Part shown: positions 24,302 through 35,209 of the stretch, piece after piece
How positions within the stretch are numbered: the first letter of the stretch is position 1
How the letters are laid out: each line of letters starts with the position of its first letter
From: Endocalyx cinctus
Lineage: Eukaryota; Ascomycota; Sordariomycetes; Amphisphaeriales; Apiosporaceae
Reading direction: 5' to 3'
NCBI GenBank assembly: GCA_001600455.1
Contig: BCKC01000006.1
Span: 2,542,001-2,606,000, forward strand
Length of the DNA: 64,000 nt
Notes under the pieces: generated by a model
What the model was told of the DNA's origin: nothing
Database searches by the model: none
The model's input: the letters and a program-made list of their open reading frames with translations, nothing else
Made by a program: the position numbers and the translations under genes

Positions 24302-25454
24302 CTAGGCGCCCATCCCATTCACGCTCGCCACCTCCCCCAGCCGACGCAAGATCTCATCGTCCGTCTCCTGGCCCTCGACCATCAGCGTCTTGAAAGCGGG
24401 ATACAGCAGGCCCTCGTCGACCTCGGCGTACTTGCCCCTACCGATATATAGAACGTGCCCTTGCCTCGAGGCGTCCGTCATCATCAGGGCGACCCCCTTC
24501 GCGACGTCCTCGGCCGCCTGCACGGGGATGCCGAGCTGCTCGAGGATCTCGCTCGAGATGATGGCCGATTTCGTCCACGTCGGCGCGACGCCGTTGACGC
24601 GCACGGGGATCCCCGCTTGCGTCAGCTGTCGGCTGATGGATCGGATGAAGCCGAGGGAGGCGTGCTTGGCTGTGGCTGTGAGGGGGAGAAAGTTGGGGGG
24701 TTAGTATTTTACATATGTATTGGTACAAGGATAGATTTTTTTGGTGATCTGGAGATAGGTAGGAGATAACTACCGGGTATAAACACACAAAAAAAAAAAA
24801 AGAAAAGAAAAATCACTCACAATAATCGACGATCCGGAAAGGCGCCAAGGCGGCGGTAGACAAGTTCACGGTGACGCTACCGCCCTCGGGCTTCTTCTTA
24901 AGATGGTGAATCGCGAGGGTGCACGTGTTGACGACGCCCCTAAAGTTTACGTCGAGGGTCTTGGGCCTCGGTTCCAGCAGATCGCCGTCGGCGTCGACGT
25001 CGTCGGCCAGGAAGTCCGTGAAGCTCGTGACGCCGGCGTTGGCGAAGACGTGGTCGACGCGGCCGTAGAGCTCCAGCGTTTTCTTGAACAAACCCAGGAG
25101 GTCGGCCCAGACCGTCACGTTCGTCGGGTGGAAGGCGAACGACGGGGACGAGATGGGCGTCGCGGGCGGGTTGATGTCTCCCGAGACGACGGAACAGCCG
25201 AGGGAGAGGAGGTACTCGGTCGTCGCGAGGCCGATTCCGGATGAGCCGCCTAGGGGTTGTTCATTTCTCGTGTTAGTGAAGGTGTTTTTTTTTTTTTTTT
25301 AAAAAAAAAAGCGTTCTCCACCGCGGGCGATTTTATAATTATAAGATGTGAAAGGGGGGGAGATAAATCGTGTGGTTGTACACATACCTGTGATAATTGC
25401 GACTTTCCCTTTAAGGGCGGTAAAATCCTGATTCTCGATCTGAACTTCAGCCAT
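24302..25454 (-). CDS. Short-chain dehydrogenase/reductase (classical SDR)
   Basis: An NAD(P)(H)-dependent alcohol/ketone oxidoreductase. Three exons, 25454-25388, 25249-24821 and 24675-24302, all joined at phase 1, give 289 residues. The cofactor loop TGGSSGIG lies at residues 22-29 and FANAG marks the central strand. The catalytic Ser is in VTVNLSTAA, followed by Y165-S-T-A-K169 (YxxxK). The C-terminal part has the usual RVNGVAPTWTKS segment after the active site. Intron 1 contains a T16-A10 palindrome. The substrate is unknown. It is divergent from the flavin monooxygenase gene across 1.4 kb; an alcohol-to-ketone-to-ester relay is possible but only inferred from gene order. Confidence 0.93.
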
Positions 25455-26890
25455 GGCGTCGATCGACAAAAGTTAATATATATATCAATCTTGTGTAACA
25501 AAAATTGTATTCGGATATGCTATCGCCAAGCAGCTAAATATGTATAATGGACCCGAAGATGTTGATACAACCTTTTGAAATCAGCAAACAAAGACGAGCA
25601 AAGAAGAAAAAAACCTCTCATTTATATCACTCCGGTCATTACTTTGGAAATTACCTCTTGTCTTTTTTTTTTTTTTAATAACCGTCAATTTCCGGCGTGG
25701 AAATCTGTCAAAAATAAAATTCATATAGAGATCTGCACCACACTTGACGAAGTTATATCCACGTTTACTTCCCCTCTCTCAATTAACATTACGTATAACT
25801 ACTTAGGTAATTCTATCCAGCAGATTTATCTGGGTATTTGTGCTGAAACTAACCTCTTTCTGTAATCTATCCGTAAACATCGGTCGAATTATGAAGGAAA
25901 ACCAGAAAGGTTTGAGATGTTCACAAATTACGGTTGTTATTATCGTTATACCTTGCCGATAAAACTTCTATACTACAACGGTAATATGCAGAAAAGTGGC
26001 GTGTATGCATAGAGTTATTGATGATCCGATGATCCGATGATACCTACCCCAGAGATTGAACCGATCTACGCCACCTGCTTGAATTTCGATAAGGGGGGGT
26101 ATACTATGTATATTTGCTTTGATCAATCACTATCCGTCGCATCATGTATACAAATTGGGAGGGAGAAACTGGCGTGGTGCTGCAAGTTGACGTGAGTGAC
26201 GACCAGGGATACTTCCCCTCACGCAGTATATATATATATATATGTATAACCCAAATGAAACGGCGTCGGTCAATAATTTTGAGAACAATAAATATGAAGA
26301 AGAGGTATCAGAAATCGTCAACTTAAACCCTAGAGGTATAGAAATATCCGGCCAAACCGGAACACCGAAAAAAAAAAAAAAAAAGAAAGGCTACTTCATC
26401 CCATACCCCGGAAGTTGTAGGCAATATATAGGAGAGGGAAAATTCCAGATCGACACCGAACGAGCTGAAAGAATCCGGATGCGAACATATATTCTGAATA
26501 ACAGTCCCAACTAGGTTACATCAGTGAATCATTATTTGCAATCAAAACTGCAAAGGTACCAACAGTCTTCAGTATATTTTAGTCGTCATACGTTGCATGT
26601 GCTTCACCCACCGATGAATCGTTTTTTTTTCTTTGACAAAAAGAAAGAAATAAAGAAAAAAGTATTAGTATAGCGTATCATTGCCGGCCCGCCCTTCTCC
26701 CTTCGCGCAAACTTTTTTTTTTACTACTGCTAAATTATTCAAACCTCTTTTTTTATCGGTATAGCAGTTTTCGCGGGTTAATAGGGATCAAGGTCGAAAA
26801 TATCAATCAATCAATCAACCAACCAACAGCTTGTTCCCCCCCCCCCCCCCTCTCTAGCTGGAGAAAAAAAAAATAGCACCAGATCAATAA
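25455..26890. other. Divergent spacer between SDR and flavin monooxygenase
   Basis: A shared upstream region of 1.4 kb. It contains several A or T runs, a short 9-bp tandem GATGATCCG near 26021-26045, a TA run at about 26226-26242 and a C-run near 26837-26850 before the monooxygenase start. No coding sequence is supported; a 90-codon frame at 26242-26514 contains a lysine homopolymer and no domain. Confidence 0.55.
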
Positions 26891-28451
26891 ATGGCCGCCG
26901 AAGAAATCGAAACCCTCTCCGTCGACGTCGTCATCGTCGGCGCCGGCATATCCGGCGTGACGTGCGCGTACCGGCTGCAGTCGCGCCTGCCGGGGACCCG
27001 GTACGTCATCCTCGAGGCGCGGGACTCCCTCGGCGGCACCTGGGACGCCTGGCGGTACCCGGGCGTCCGGTCCGACTCCGAGGTCACCTCGCTCGTCTTC
27101 TCGTGGCACGATTACCCCTTACCGCGCCCGTTCGCGCCCGGCTCACTAATGCTCGAGTACATTAAAGACGCCGCGGCGAAGAAGGGCATCGACGAGCGCG
27201 TTCGGCTCGGTCATAGGGTCGTCGGGGCCGATTGGTCTTCGAAGGGGAGGAGGTGGTCCGTCGAGGCCGAGGTTGGGGGGAGTGGTGGTGATGGCGAGAA
27301 ACGCGAGAGGAAGCGCTTCGTCGGTCGCTTCTTGGTGATGGGCACGGGGTATATCGACTACGAAAACGCGTTTAAGGCCGATATACCGGGTATCGACGAT
27401 TTTCAAGGTGAGCAAAATGGATTCGTTTCCCTCCCGAGTAAGAGTAAAGCTTTTTTTAAACTAATCCCGTTTTTACGAAGGGCGGATCATCAACCCGCAG
27501 TGGTGGCCCGGCGACTACGACTGGACGGGCCGCAAAGTAGCCATCATCGGCAGCGGCACGACGGCCGTCAGCCTCGTCCCCAACATGTCGGAAAAGGCCG
27601 CGCAAGTGACGATGATCCAGCGCAGTCCGGGCTACGTCGTGTACGGGGACAACAGCCCCACGTGGGCGGACCGGATCCTGCCGCTCTCGTTCGCGCTAGC
27701 GTACCGGCGCGTCCGCAGCACCGTCTGGCTCCACCTGATGGTCCTCTTCTGCCACGCGTACCCGAACGTCGCGAAGCGGCTCCTCATGAAGCAGGCGTCC
27801 CAGCGGGTCCCGAAGTCGGTCGACCACGAGGTCCACTTCAACCCGCGGTACGGGCCCTGGACCCATCGGATGTGTCTCGATCCGGACGCCGCGTTCTATA
27901 AATCCCTGCACAGGCCGAACGTCGAGATGGTGACGGGGCAGATTGGCCGGGTGACGAAGAGGGGGATCGAGATGCGAGGAGAGGACGGCCGCAGGATCGA
28001 GGACGTCGACGATATCGTCGCCGCTACGGGGTTCGTCATGCGGCTCGGGGGTCACGTCGCGGTGCGCGTCGACGGCGAGCCGATGACGTGGAGCGACAAG
28101 TTTATCTGGAACGGGGCGATGCTGGACGGCGTCCCGAACATGATTTTCACCATGGGGTACACGAACAACGCGTGGACTTTGGGCGCGGACGACTCGGCCA
28201 TCGTGCTGACGCGCGTCATGAAGAACATGGCCAGGAATAAATCCGAGGTTGTGATTCCCCGGGTCCCGGAAGCTGATCCCCTCAAGCCGGAGCGCATGTG
28301 GCGTCTCGACTCGACGTATTCTGCGGCCGCGGAGAAATCTCTGCCGGTTTACGGCGATAGGGGGAACTGGAGACCGCGGATTAGCCCCCCCTGGGACTGG
28401 CTTCGTGCGAGGTTTGGGAACGTTACGGATGATTTAGAATTTTCTCCATAG
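26891..28451 (+). CDS. EthA-like flavin-dependent (Baeyer-Villiger type) monooxygenase
   Basis: An FAD- and NADPH-dependent enzyme that inserts oxygen into ketones or oxidises S/N atoms. Two exons, 26891-27407 and 27481-28451 (phase 1, GTGAGC/GAAG), give 495 residues. The FAD loop GAGISG is at 17-22 and GGTWDAWRYPGVRSDSE at 48-64 is the strongly conserved flavin/active-site segment. The NADPH loop GSGTTA starts at residue 196. Later blocks FNPRYGPWTHRMCLDPD, ATGF and GYTNNAWTL match the family to which bacterial EthA belongs. The fingerprint normally reads FxGxxxHPQxWP, but here residue 177 is Asn (GRIINPQWWP), so the canonical His is replaced. The acceptor is a minimal GAAG, and a sequence check of the exon junction would be useful. 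It shares a divergent promoter region with the SDR gene. Confidence 0.93.
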
Positions 28452-29032
28452 GTTAGGATATTTAACCCTACACTCCTCTTTTAATCGCAAATTTTCAGAA
28501 CGCTTTGTACTCTCAAGAGAGGTTTATGATCAAGATTCTGTCGTTACGTGTGTAGTGCGGCTCGTCTGACATCGCAGTTGGGTACATTCCCGAATCCTAC
28601 GTTATAATTCTGTGCACTCCTTACCAACTTAAACTATTGGATCAAGAAGTAGGATTTCTGTCTATGATCGACGTGTGTATGAGTAAGCGCCATATAATCA
28701 TATGGCGTTACACTACATGGCCGTTTGAGGGGTCGACGGCTATGATTCTCGCATAAATAAAATACGGGTGCAGACTCATGCTCACGTTTTGCTTTCACAA
28801 GATAGTTTAGTTCACATTTAAATCATGTTCTAGCCTAGCCTATCGATTCCTTTTTTTTAATTCTTGTCCCTATTTATGTGTACCACGTGGTAAAACGATT
28901 CTATATCCTTGTCTAATGCATTTCTCACAACGACAGTATCCTGTTTTCTCCTTGGCGGAATCCCGACCTATACCTCCTTTACGCCCTAATCATTTTTTTT
29001 TTTTTTTTTAAAAAAAAAAGAAAAAAAAAATC
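28452..29032. other. Convergent spacer with poly-T/poly-A palindrome
   Basis: A convergent intergenic region between the monooxygenase and a secreted-protein gene. At 28993-29019 a T17 run is followed directly by A10, able to form an AT hairpin, 14 bp beyond the secreted-protein stop. No gene is seen. Confidence 0.55.
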
Positions 29033-29672
29033 TCAGCTCGGCCTCGCGTTCTCCTCAGTAGCTACCATAACAACGGGAGCCTGCAGAGCGCTCAGGGGAC
29101 CGTTCAGCTGACACCTGATGGGGTTAAATTTGCCCATATCCAGGCAGCTGAGGTAAGCGTTAGGGTTACTAGAATTGCCAGGCGCGTTTACGAGGCCGTG
29201 ACTGGCATCCAGACCAGATCTGTGTATCATTTATATTTTAGTCACTTGATTCCTGCCAAAAGCAACAATAATATTAATCATCAGCTCTTTTTGGTTTTAC
29301 TTACCCGTCAGCCCCTACGGTCAAAAACAACTCCACCACGTAATTCTCGTCGCCGACGAACCCGTCGGCCGGCAGCCGCCATTGCAGGGCCGGGTCGGTG
29401 CACGGGGTCCAGTCGAAAGCGCTCGGGGCGATGGCCGCGGGCCAGAAGTAGCCGCACGTCGTGGTCAGGACGGCTCCGCTCCCGAGCGAGGACGGGTCCG
29501 GGTAGGTGACGGTGATATTCAGGTTCGAGTCGATGGGTCCCGTGCCGTAGGGAGGTCCGGTCGGTAGGGTGGCCGTCAAGGCGGTGATGTTCATCTCGAA
29601 GGTGGCTTGCCTGGACTCGAGGGGGATGGCGAGTGCCAGGGGGAGGAGAGGGAGAAGAAGGGAGGCGAGCAT
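29033..29672 (-). CDS. Small secreted protein of unknown function
   Basis: Two exons, 29672-29305 and 29219-29033 (phase 2, GTAAGT/CACAG), give 184 residues. The start was chosen because it opens a clear signal peptide (MLASLLLPLLPLALAIP) with a possible dibasic-free cleavage near LESRQA. The mature protein has four Cys (in TTCGYF, WTPCTD, LSCLDM and IRCQLN) that could form two disulfides, and N-glycosylation sequons near its start. I do not recognise a family. It looks like a fungal extracellular protein, and an effector-like or cell-wall role would be speculation. It is divergent from nothing nearby; 2.5 kb of non-coding sequence lies upstream. Confidence 0.8.
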
Positions 29673-32167
29673 TTTTTCTGTGTAAAGAGGTAATTTTGGT
29701 CTTGTATTATTATTATAAAATATAATTACGGGGATAGTATATATAAAAAGGACTTGAAGAAGACTGGATAGATTATCAAAAGGGATAGATGAAAAGAAAC
29801 AAAACAAAAAACATGGAACTCAGGAAACAATTTATACTTCTTTATTATCTCGAATACCTCCCATACGATTCATGTACAATATCTATATCTTACAAGCAAG
29901 AGGACGAAAAAGCATACCCTCTTACTTACCTACCTACTGACTTGTCAGCTCCGAAGACGACCAGCAACCAATACGATTATACGGGATCAGCACGCATCTA
30001 TCTCGATCTTCTTTTCTGCCTGCATTTGAGGCTGGACACATGAGAAGCTAAAATAACGTGGCGTAAATCCTCCGTTGAAGGGGGCAACGTTCCGTTAGGA
30101 TACTGGAAATACGAGAGGTGATGAAATCATTATACTAACCTAGTGTATTATCACATTTTCTTACAATTAAGATATAGTTCGACCATAATAACCAAGGGGA
30201 GAGAGAAGGGGAAAAAAGAAAAGTTATTTTTGGCTCAAGAAAGCTGAACAACGACATCCCTGCTCGTCAAAACACGAAAAGTATATTTCACATAAGATTG
30301 GTCGAAGGCATGTATATGGGATAATCTCGCGTCATGATTACAAAAACGGCTCGAACAGTTGTTTACGTGATTGGACAAACGACGAATGTGAGAGGCTGGC
30401 TGAGGTTAACAAGAACTACGCAGAAGCCTCTTTTTTTGTGGAATTTCGTTGTTGTTCTCTCTCGTATACTTCTCACCATAAAACTACGTGGTCCGGCAGG
30501 CGACATGTATTCCGTTTGAAAACCCACAATAATATTCAATGATTGACACGATAAATGCGACCGTATGCAAGGCCCTGCTATGGGAACCGGAAGCCGGAAT
30601 ACTACCGGCTCGCGTCCTCCGTTTTCCGAATCCCATTTAAAGACCATTATTGTATTTTTTGAGGCTTGGTCTAGAAAACTCTTTCTTTGTCTTAGCATCG
30701 ATTTTTGATATTATATACCTTGTTTATTGAAATAGATCTAGAAAAGAACAATAAGTAATACATACCTAGAACTGACTGATCAAATGTAATCGGCCCGTCC
30801 GATACGCGTATTACTCGAAAAAACCGACTTCGGCTTCACCTATATATGTGACGAAAACCCACGAAATCCTTAAAGGGCTCACCGCTACGTCTTCGATTGG
30901 ATTAATAACCGGGGAGGTCCATGCATTTACACAGTAATCAGTATTACTTTTTTTTTCTCTCTCTCCCTGTCTCTCCCAGGCCGTTCAGCTCCTCGCCTAA
31001 AATTTAGGTAAGATAAGAAAGCAGGTGGGAATAAAAGCTTTTCGAGATCTAGATACGAAGTACTCGGTGTCGTGAATCTGGTGATATAAAAACCCTCGTC
31101 AGATGAGTGAAGTTCTTCACGTAAGATATCAAGATCTTTACTATTATCCTTGATATCAAAATTGATCATGCCTCGATGAAGATATTTTTTTAACTGATAG
31201 AGTTTCTTGGAACCGACCCTATAAAATTCCTTGGTGTGAGGTGAGAGAAAGGAGGGTGTAAGGTAAGAAATTAGCCTCGAAAATCAGAAAATTCATCTTA
31301 ACGACTCAAAATCTTCTTGAGCTCGTGGATCGGGTATTGCGCGGTCCTGTTTTGTCCAGCCACGTTGGCTAAACAGAGTTGAGTGATGGAAAAGAAAAAT
31401 TAGCCACGCACATAATCTTCGACCAGGACGAGGTTTTGGAACGCGTGATTATGTTTGTAGGAATGTGTGAAACATAAAAGTAATAATAGAGAAAATAATC
31501 ATCTTTTCCTGTCAATCGGCTGAAAACATGTGCCGTGTCTAGCAACGCCCGAGACATGCGCCCTACGGTGTAACCATACGCTCCCACTAGGCTGCTGCAG
31601 ATAAGACAAGCCCTCCTTCTTCTCCGACCAGACTATTGAATTCGTCTCCTAGAGGAATAGAAAACCTCCGGTAGTGTAAAGTTAGTTAGTTACTTCTTTT
31701 TTCGAATCGACTGTAAATACTTTCCGGTTAGGGGTTAAGAAATCTTGAAATGAGTAGGACGTCTACCAAGAAAAGGCCGAGTTTTCGTAGCATCACTACA
31801 CAGAAAACAGGAGAAACTTTCAATTAATCATTCAAGCATCCATACGTAGAAATTTATTCATTAACTATTGTAAGGCGTATTTTGATATCAGAAGTGATGA
31901 ACCGCAACTCAAATCCCAGGCGCTCAGATTCATCGACATACAGTACACCCAATCGCTGCATAAGACAATTTGCATAGTAAACTCCAACCAACTCCAAACA
32001 ACAAAACAACCCACTGGGTACATACATATCGAACATGTATCATCTCAACGCCGAATCATAAAAAGAAAATTAATCTAGTTATTAACGTTATCCTAATAAA
32101 TACAAAAGAAAAAACGCCGCCCCCTTTTCCCATTAATTAGCCAGCCATCATTATTCCCAACCCCCTA
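29673..32167. other. Gene-free spacer
   Basis: A 2.5 kb AT-rich region between the secreted-protein gene's promoter side and the 3' end of the Cu-ATPase gene. Frames of 60-111 codons have no domain or codon bias. Nothing else is recognisable. Confidence 0.55.
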
Positions 32168-35100
32168 TTATCTCCTCGCACCGCCGCCCCTAAACCCCAC
32201 GACCGGCAACCTCGTCTTGAGCGCAAGACTACTGAGCACGACGCTGATGCTGCTCAGCGCCATCGCGAGGCTGGCCCATACGGGATCGAGCCGGACGTGG
32301 CCCGTCTCGCCGTGGACGGCGACGGGGTAGAAGCAGCCGGCGGCGACCGGCACCGCGAGCACGTTGTATACGAGGGCCCAGCCAAAGTTGAACTCGATCC
32401 TGCGAAAGACGGTTCGGCTGAGCTGGAGGAGGGTGAGGACCGAGTCGAGAGGTCGTCCTTTCTCGCTCGTCTCGTCGTCGTTCTCTCCGGAAGAAGAAGA
32501 GGAGGAGGAGGAAGATAGTAATACGAATTCCGCGCTCGCGATAGCCACGTCGCTGCCTGATCCCATGGCTATCCCCACGTCGGCGTTTTTCAACGCGGGC
32601 GCATCGTTGATTCCGTCACCCACCATAGCGATCGTCGCGCGGCGAGTTGTGGTCGTAATTTCTTCCCGTTCAGTTGCTTCTTCCAACTCCGTTTGCACCA
32701 CTCCGCTTTCAAGGTCCGTCATATTATTACTTTCCCTGCCTTTGCCACTACGCCGGCGACGACCACGGGACAACCATCCGAGACGGCTACGGTTCCTGTC
32801 ACTACGCACCTTGAGCGTAGCTTGCAGATGCGAAATACTCTCCGCCTTATTCGTAGGTAGGACCTCGGCTATGACGTTCGACTCTGGGATCCCTATGCGT
32901 CGCGCTACGGCGCGGGCCGTAGTGACGTTGTCGCCTGACAGCATCCACACGTCTATGCCATCCTGGCGTAGTGCGCGAACGACGGAGGGCGCTTCTGGGC
33001 GGATAGGATCGGATATCGCAAAAGCTGCCGCAATTGCGTAGGTGGGAGAAGATGATGGCTTGGTGGCGACGAGGACGATAGATTTAGCTTCCGACTTCCA
33101 CCTCTGAAGAGCTGATATGACCGTCGGTGGTATCGGGACTTTGAAAGTTTGCATCAGCGCCTCGTTACCCACCAGCATGTCAAATGTCTCCTCCGTCGGT
33201 GATTGCGCGTCGCCAAACTTCGCTGTAAGGCCCATACCTGGGATTTCCTCGACTTTTATCATATGAGGGCTGGATGTAGGGTTTGCTGAGTTACAGAACA
33301 AAACCACGGCGCGCGCGATAGGATGGCTGCTATTCTCCTCGGCAGCCTTCAACGCCGCTAATAGTACATCACGCTCTCTCTTCACCTCATCGTCATCGTG
33401 ACTGAGGGGCAGAACCATTTCATCCGTGATTTTAGGTTCTCCACCAACGGTCAGGGTACCGGTCTTGTCAAAGACAATGCAGTCGATCTTGCTTGCTTTC
33501 TCGAAAGCCTCACCTCCGCCTTTGACGAGTATACCATGTCTAGCAGCTAGCCCACCGCCGACGAAGATGGCGGTAGGAGCAGCGAGGGCCAGACCGCAGG
33601 GGCAAGCGACAACGAAGACGGAGATCGCGAACTGTAGAGAGAAAACAACCCAGCCGCCGGAGGAGACGTCGAGATAGTGACCTGGAACTTGACCGGTAAC
33701 ACCTACGACGAGCCAGATAAGCCAGGTGAGTATTGCGATAAGGACGATTATGGGGACGAAGTAAGCCGTGAGACGGTCGGCAATCCTTTCCATAGGCGCG
33801 CGTTTGGTTTGCCCCTCTCGGATAACCTCGACGATCTTGTCTAACATCGAATGTCCTGCTACACCGGTAATTCGTATCATGATCGGGTTCCCTTTGTTTA
33901 TTGTACCAGAAAAGATTTCGTCTCCTAGTACTTTCTTCACGGGACGTGATTCGCCGGTCAAGCTGGACTCATCGAATGTAGTCTCACCGCGGACGATCTG
34001 TCCATCACACGGAGGTGAAACACCGTGTGGTATCCGGACTACGTCTCCAAATTCTAAGAGATCCGTGCTTACGAGCTGATCTGATTCGGTGCCGTCTGCC
34101 TGGGGTTCGACGAGGATCGCCGTATTTGGCCTAAGCTTAACAAGTGCGTCGACGGCATCTCCGGCCTTCGATTTACTATAAGCCTCGATGAGTCTACCAA
34201 GGAGTAAAAATAATGTCAGGAAGACGACAGAATCGAAATAAAAGTTGGTGTCGCTAAGATTCCTCTCTCCGACAGCCGCGGCAGCAATCATCTGACTGAC
34301 GGAGGAGACGTATGCGATCGTTGTACCAAGGGAGATAAGCAAATTCATGCTTCCGAATCGATAAAACCGTTTTAACATTGATGTCTGGCTTCCGGGCTTC
34401 CATAAAATGGTGACCTCCTTGATAGCCCTGCTATGAAACATATTTGCGCCGTAGAAATATACAGGCGTCGCCAGAGCGAAAAGGATAACTTGAGCTGTAC
34501 TGATACCGGATGCCAAGGGCATCATTAACATATGCCGGCCATAATTATTATCTGAGACTAAACTCATGTAAACGATGCCGATTACAAATGTTGGGATGGA
34601 GAGTAGAAATGTAACGGCAACTCGGTAGAGAATCTTGGTCTGATGTTTTCGGACAATGGCCCTGGACTGCTCCTCTAACGTCGGCGGATGAAATATAGAA
34701 GCTGTGAAGGCGGAATCGCTGGCATTAATAGCGGCGAGTATATGTCGGACGGTAAAAGTGGGAGCCTGGGAAGTATATGTGATCTTCATTATGGGGCATT
34801 GTACCGTCGGCTGTAGATCTACCGTTACGTCGCGCCGGAGACCGGCGAGGACGCCGCCTAGGACTTTCTCGGGGCAGTGTTCGCAGTAGAAACCCTGTAT
34901 ACGGATCTGGACGGTACGCTTTCCGGCGTCTGTGTTTTCCATTTTTTCGATGGGGACGATCTGATCGCTGGCCGCCTCGTAACCGAGATCCTCGATCCGT
35001 TGGATGATCAGGTCGCTGTCTTCGAGAAGGCCATTATATTCGACGGTGGCGCTATTGGTGATTAGATTTACGGTGACTTTGGTGATCCAGGGAATCTTTT

Positions 35101-35209
35101 GCAGCTCCTCCGTTATGCCGTTGGCGCATGAAGCACATGTCATGCCGCCAACGGCGAGCGATAACCTCCAGGAGCGGGCTTGTGACATGGTGATACGACT
35201 GGTATTCAA
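32168..35209 (-). CDS. Copper-transporting P1B-type ATPase
   Basis: A heavy-metal pump that exports Cu(I) from the cytosol, either into the secretory pathway to load cuproenzymes such as laccase or out of the cell. The gene is intronless and encodes 1013 residues, or 1006 if translation starts at the second ATG (35188, MSQARSW). Two HMA domains are seen: GMTCASC (22-28) and a degenerate one with CEHC (109-112). Then come about eight membrane segments, TGES (418-421), the copper-binding CPC in VACPCGLALA (536-538), DKTGT (581-585), SSHPIARA and GDGINDAP. An unusual insertion of about 60 charged residues precedes GDGIND and a poly-Ser tract follows it. Family homologues with two HMA repeats include Ccc2-like and CrpA-like pumps; which of the two this is cannot be decided here. 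Confidence 0.95.
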   Translation of the reverse strand: MNTSRITMSQARSWRLSLAVGGMTCASCANGITEELQKIPWITKVTVNLITNSATVEYNGLLEDSDLIIQRIEDLGYEAASDQIVPIEKMENTDAGKRTVQIRIQGFYCEHCPEKVLGGVLAGLRRDVTVDLQPTVQCPIMKITYTSQAPTFTVRHILAAINASDSAFTASIFHPPTLEEQSRAIVRKHQTKILYRVAVTFLLSIPTFVIGIVYMSLVSDNNYGRHMLMMPLASGISTAQVILFALATPVYFYGANMFHSRAIKEVTILWKPGSQTSMLKRFYRFGSMNLLISLGTTIAYVSSVSQMIAAAAVGERNLSDTNFYFDSVVFLTLFLLLGRLIEAYSKSKAGDAVDALVKLRPNTAILVEPQADGTESDQLVSTDLLEFGDVVRIPHGVSPPCDGQIVRGETTFDESSLTGESRPVKKVLGDEIFSGTINKGNPIMIRITGVAGHSMLDKIVEVIREGQTKRAPMERIADRLTAYFVPIIVLIAILTWLIWLVVGVTGQVPGHYLDVSSGGWVVFSLQFAISVFVVACPCGLALAAPTAIFVGGGLAARHGILVKGGGEAFEKASKIDCIVFDKTGTLTVGGEPKITDEMVLPLSHDDDEVKRERDVLLAALKAAEENSSHPIARAVVLFCNSANPTSSPHMIKVEEIPGMGLTAKFGDAQSPTEETFDMLVGNEALMQTFKVPIPPTVISALQRWKSEAKSIVLVATKPSSSPTYAIAAAFAISDPIRPEAPSVVRALRQDGIDVWMLSGDNVTTARAVARRIGIPESNVIAEVLPTNKAESISHLQATLKVRSDRNRSRLGWLSRGRRRRSGKGRESNNMTDLESGVVQTELEEATEREEITTTTRRATIAMVGDGINDAPALKNADVGIAMGSGSDVAIASAEFVLLSSSSSSSSSGENDDETSEKGRPLDSVLTLLQLSRTVFRRIEFNFGWALVYNVLAVPVAAGCFYPVAVHGETGHVRLDPVWASLAMALSSISVVLSSLALKTRLPVVGFRGGGARR

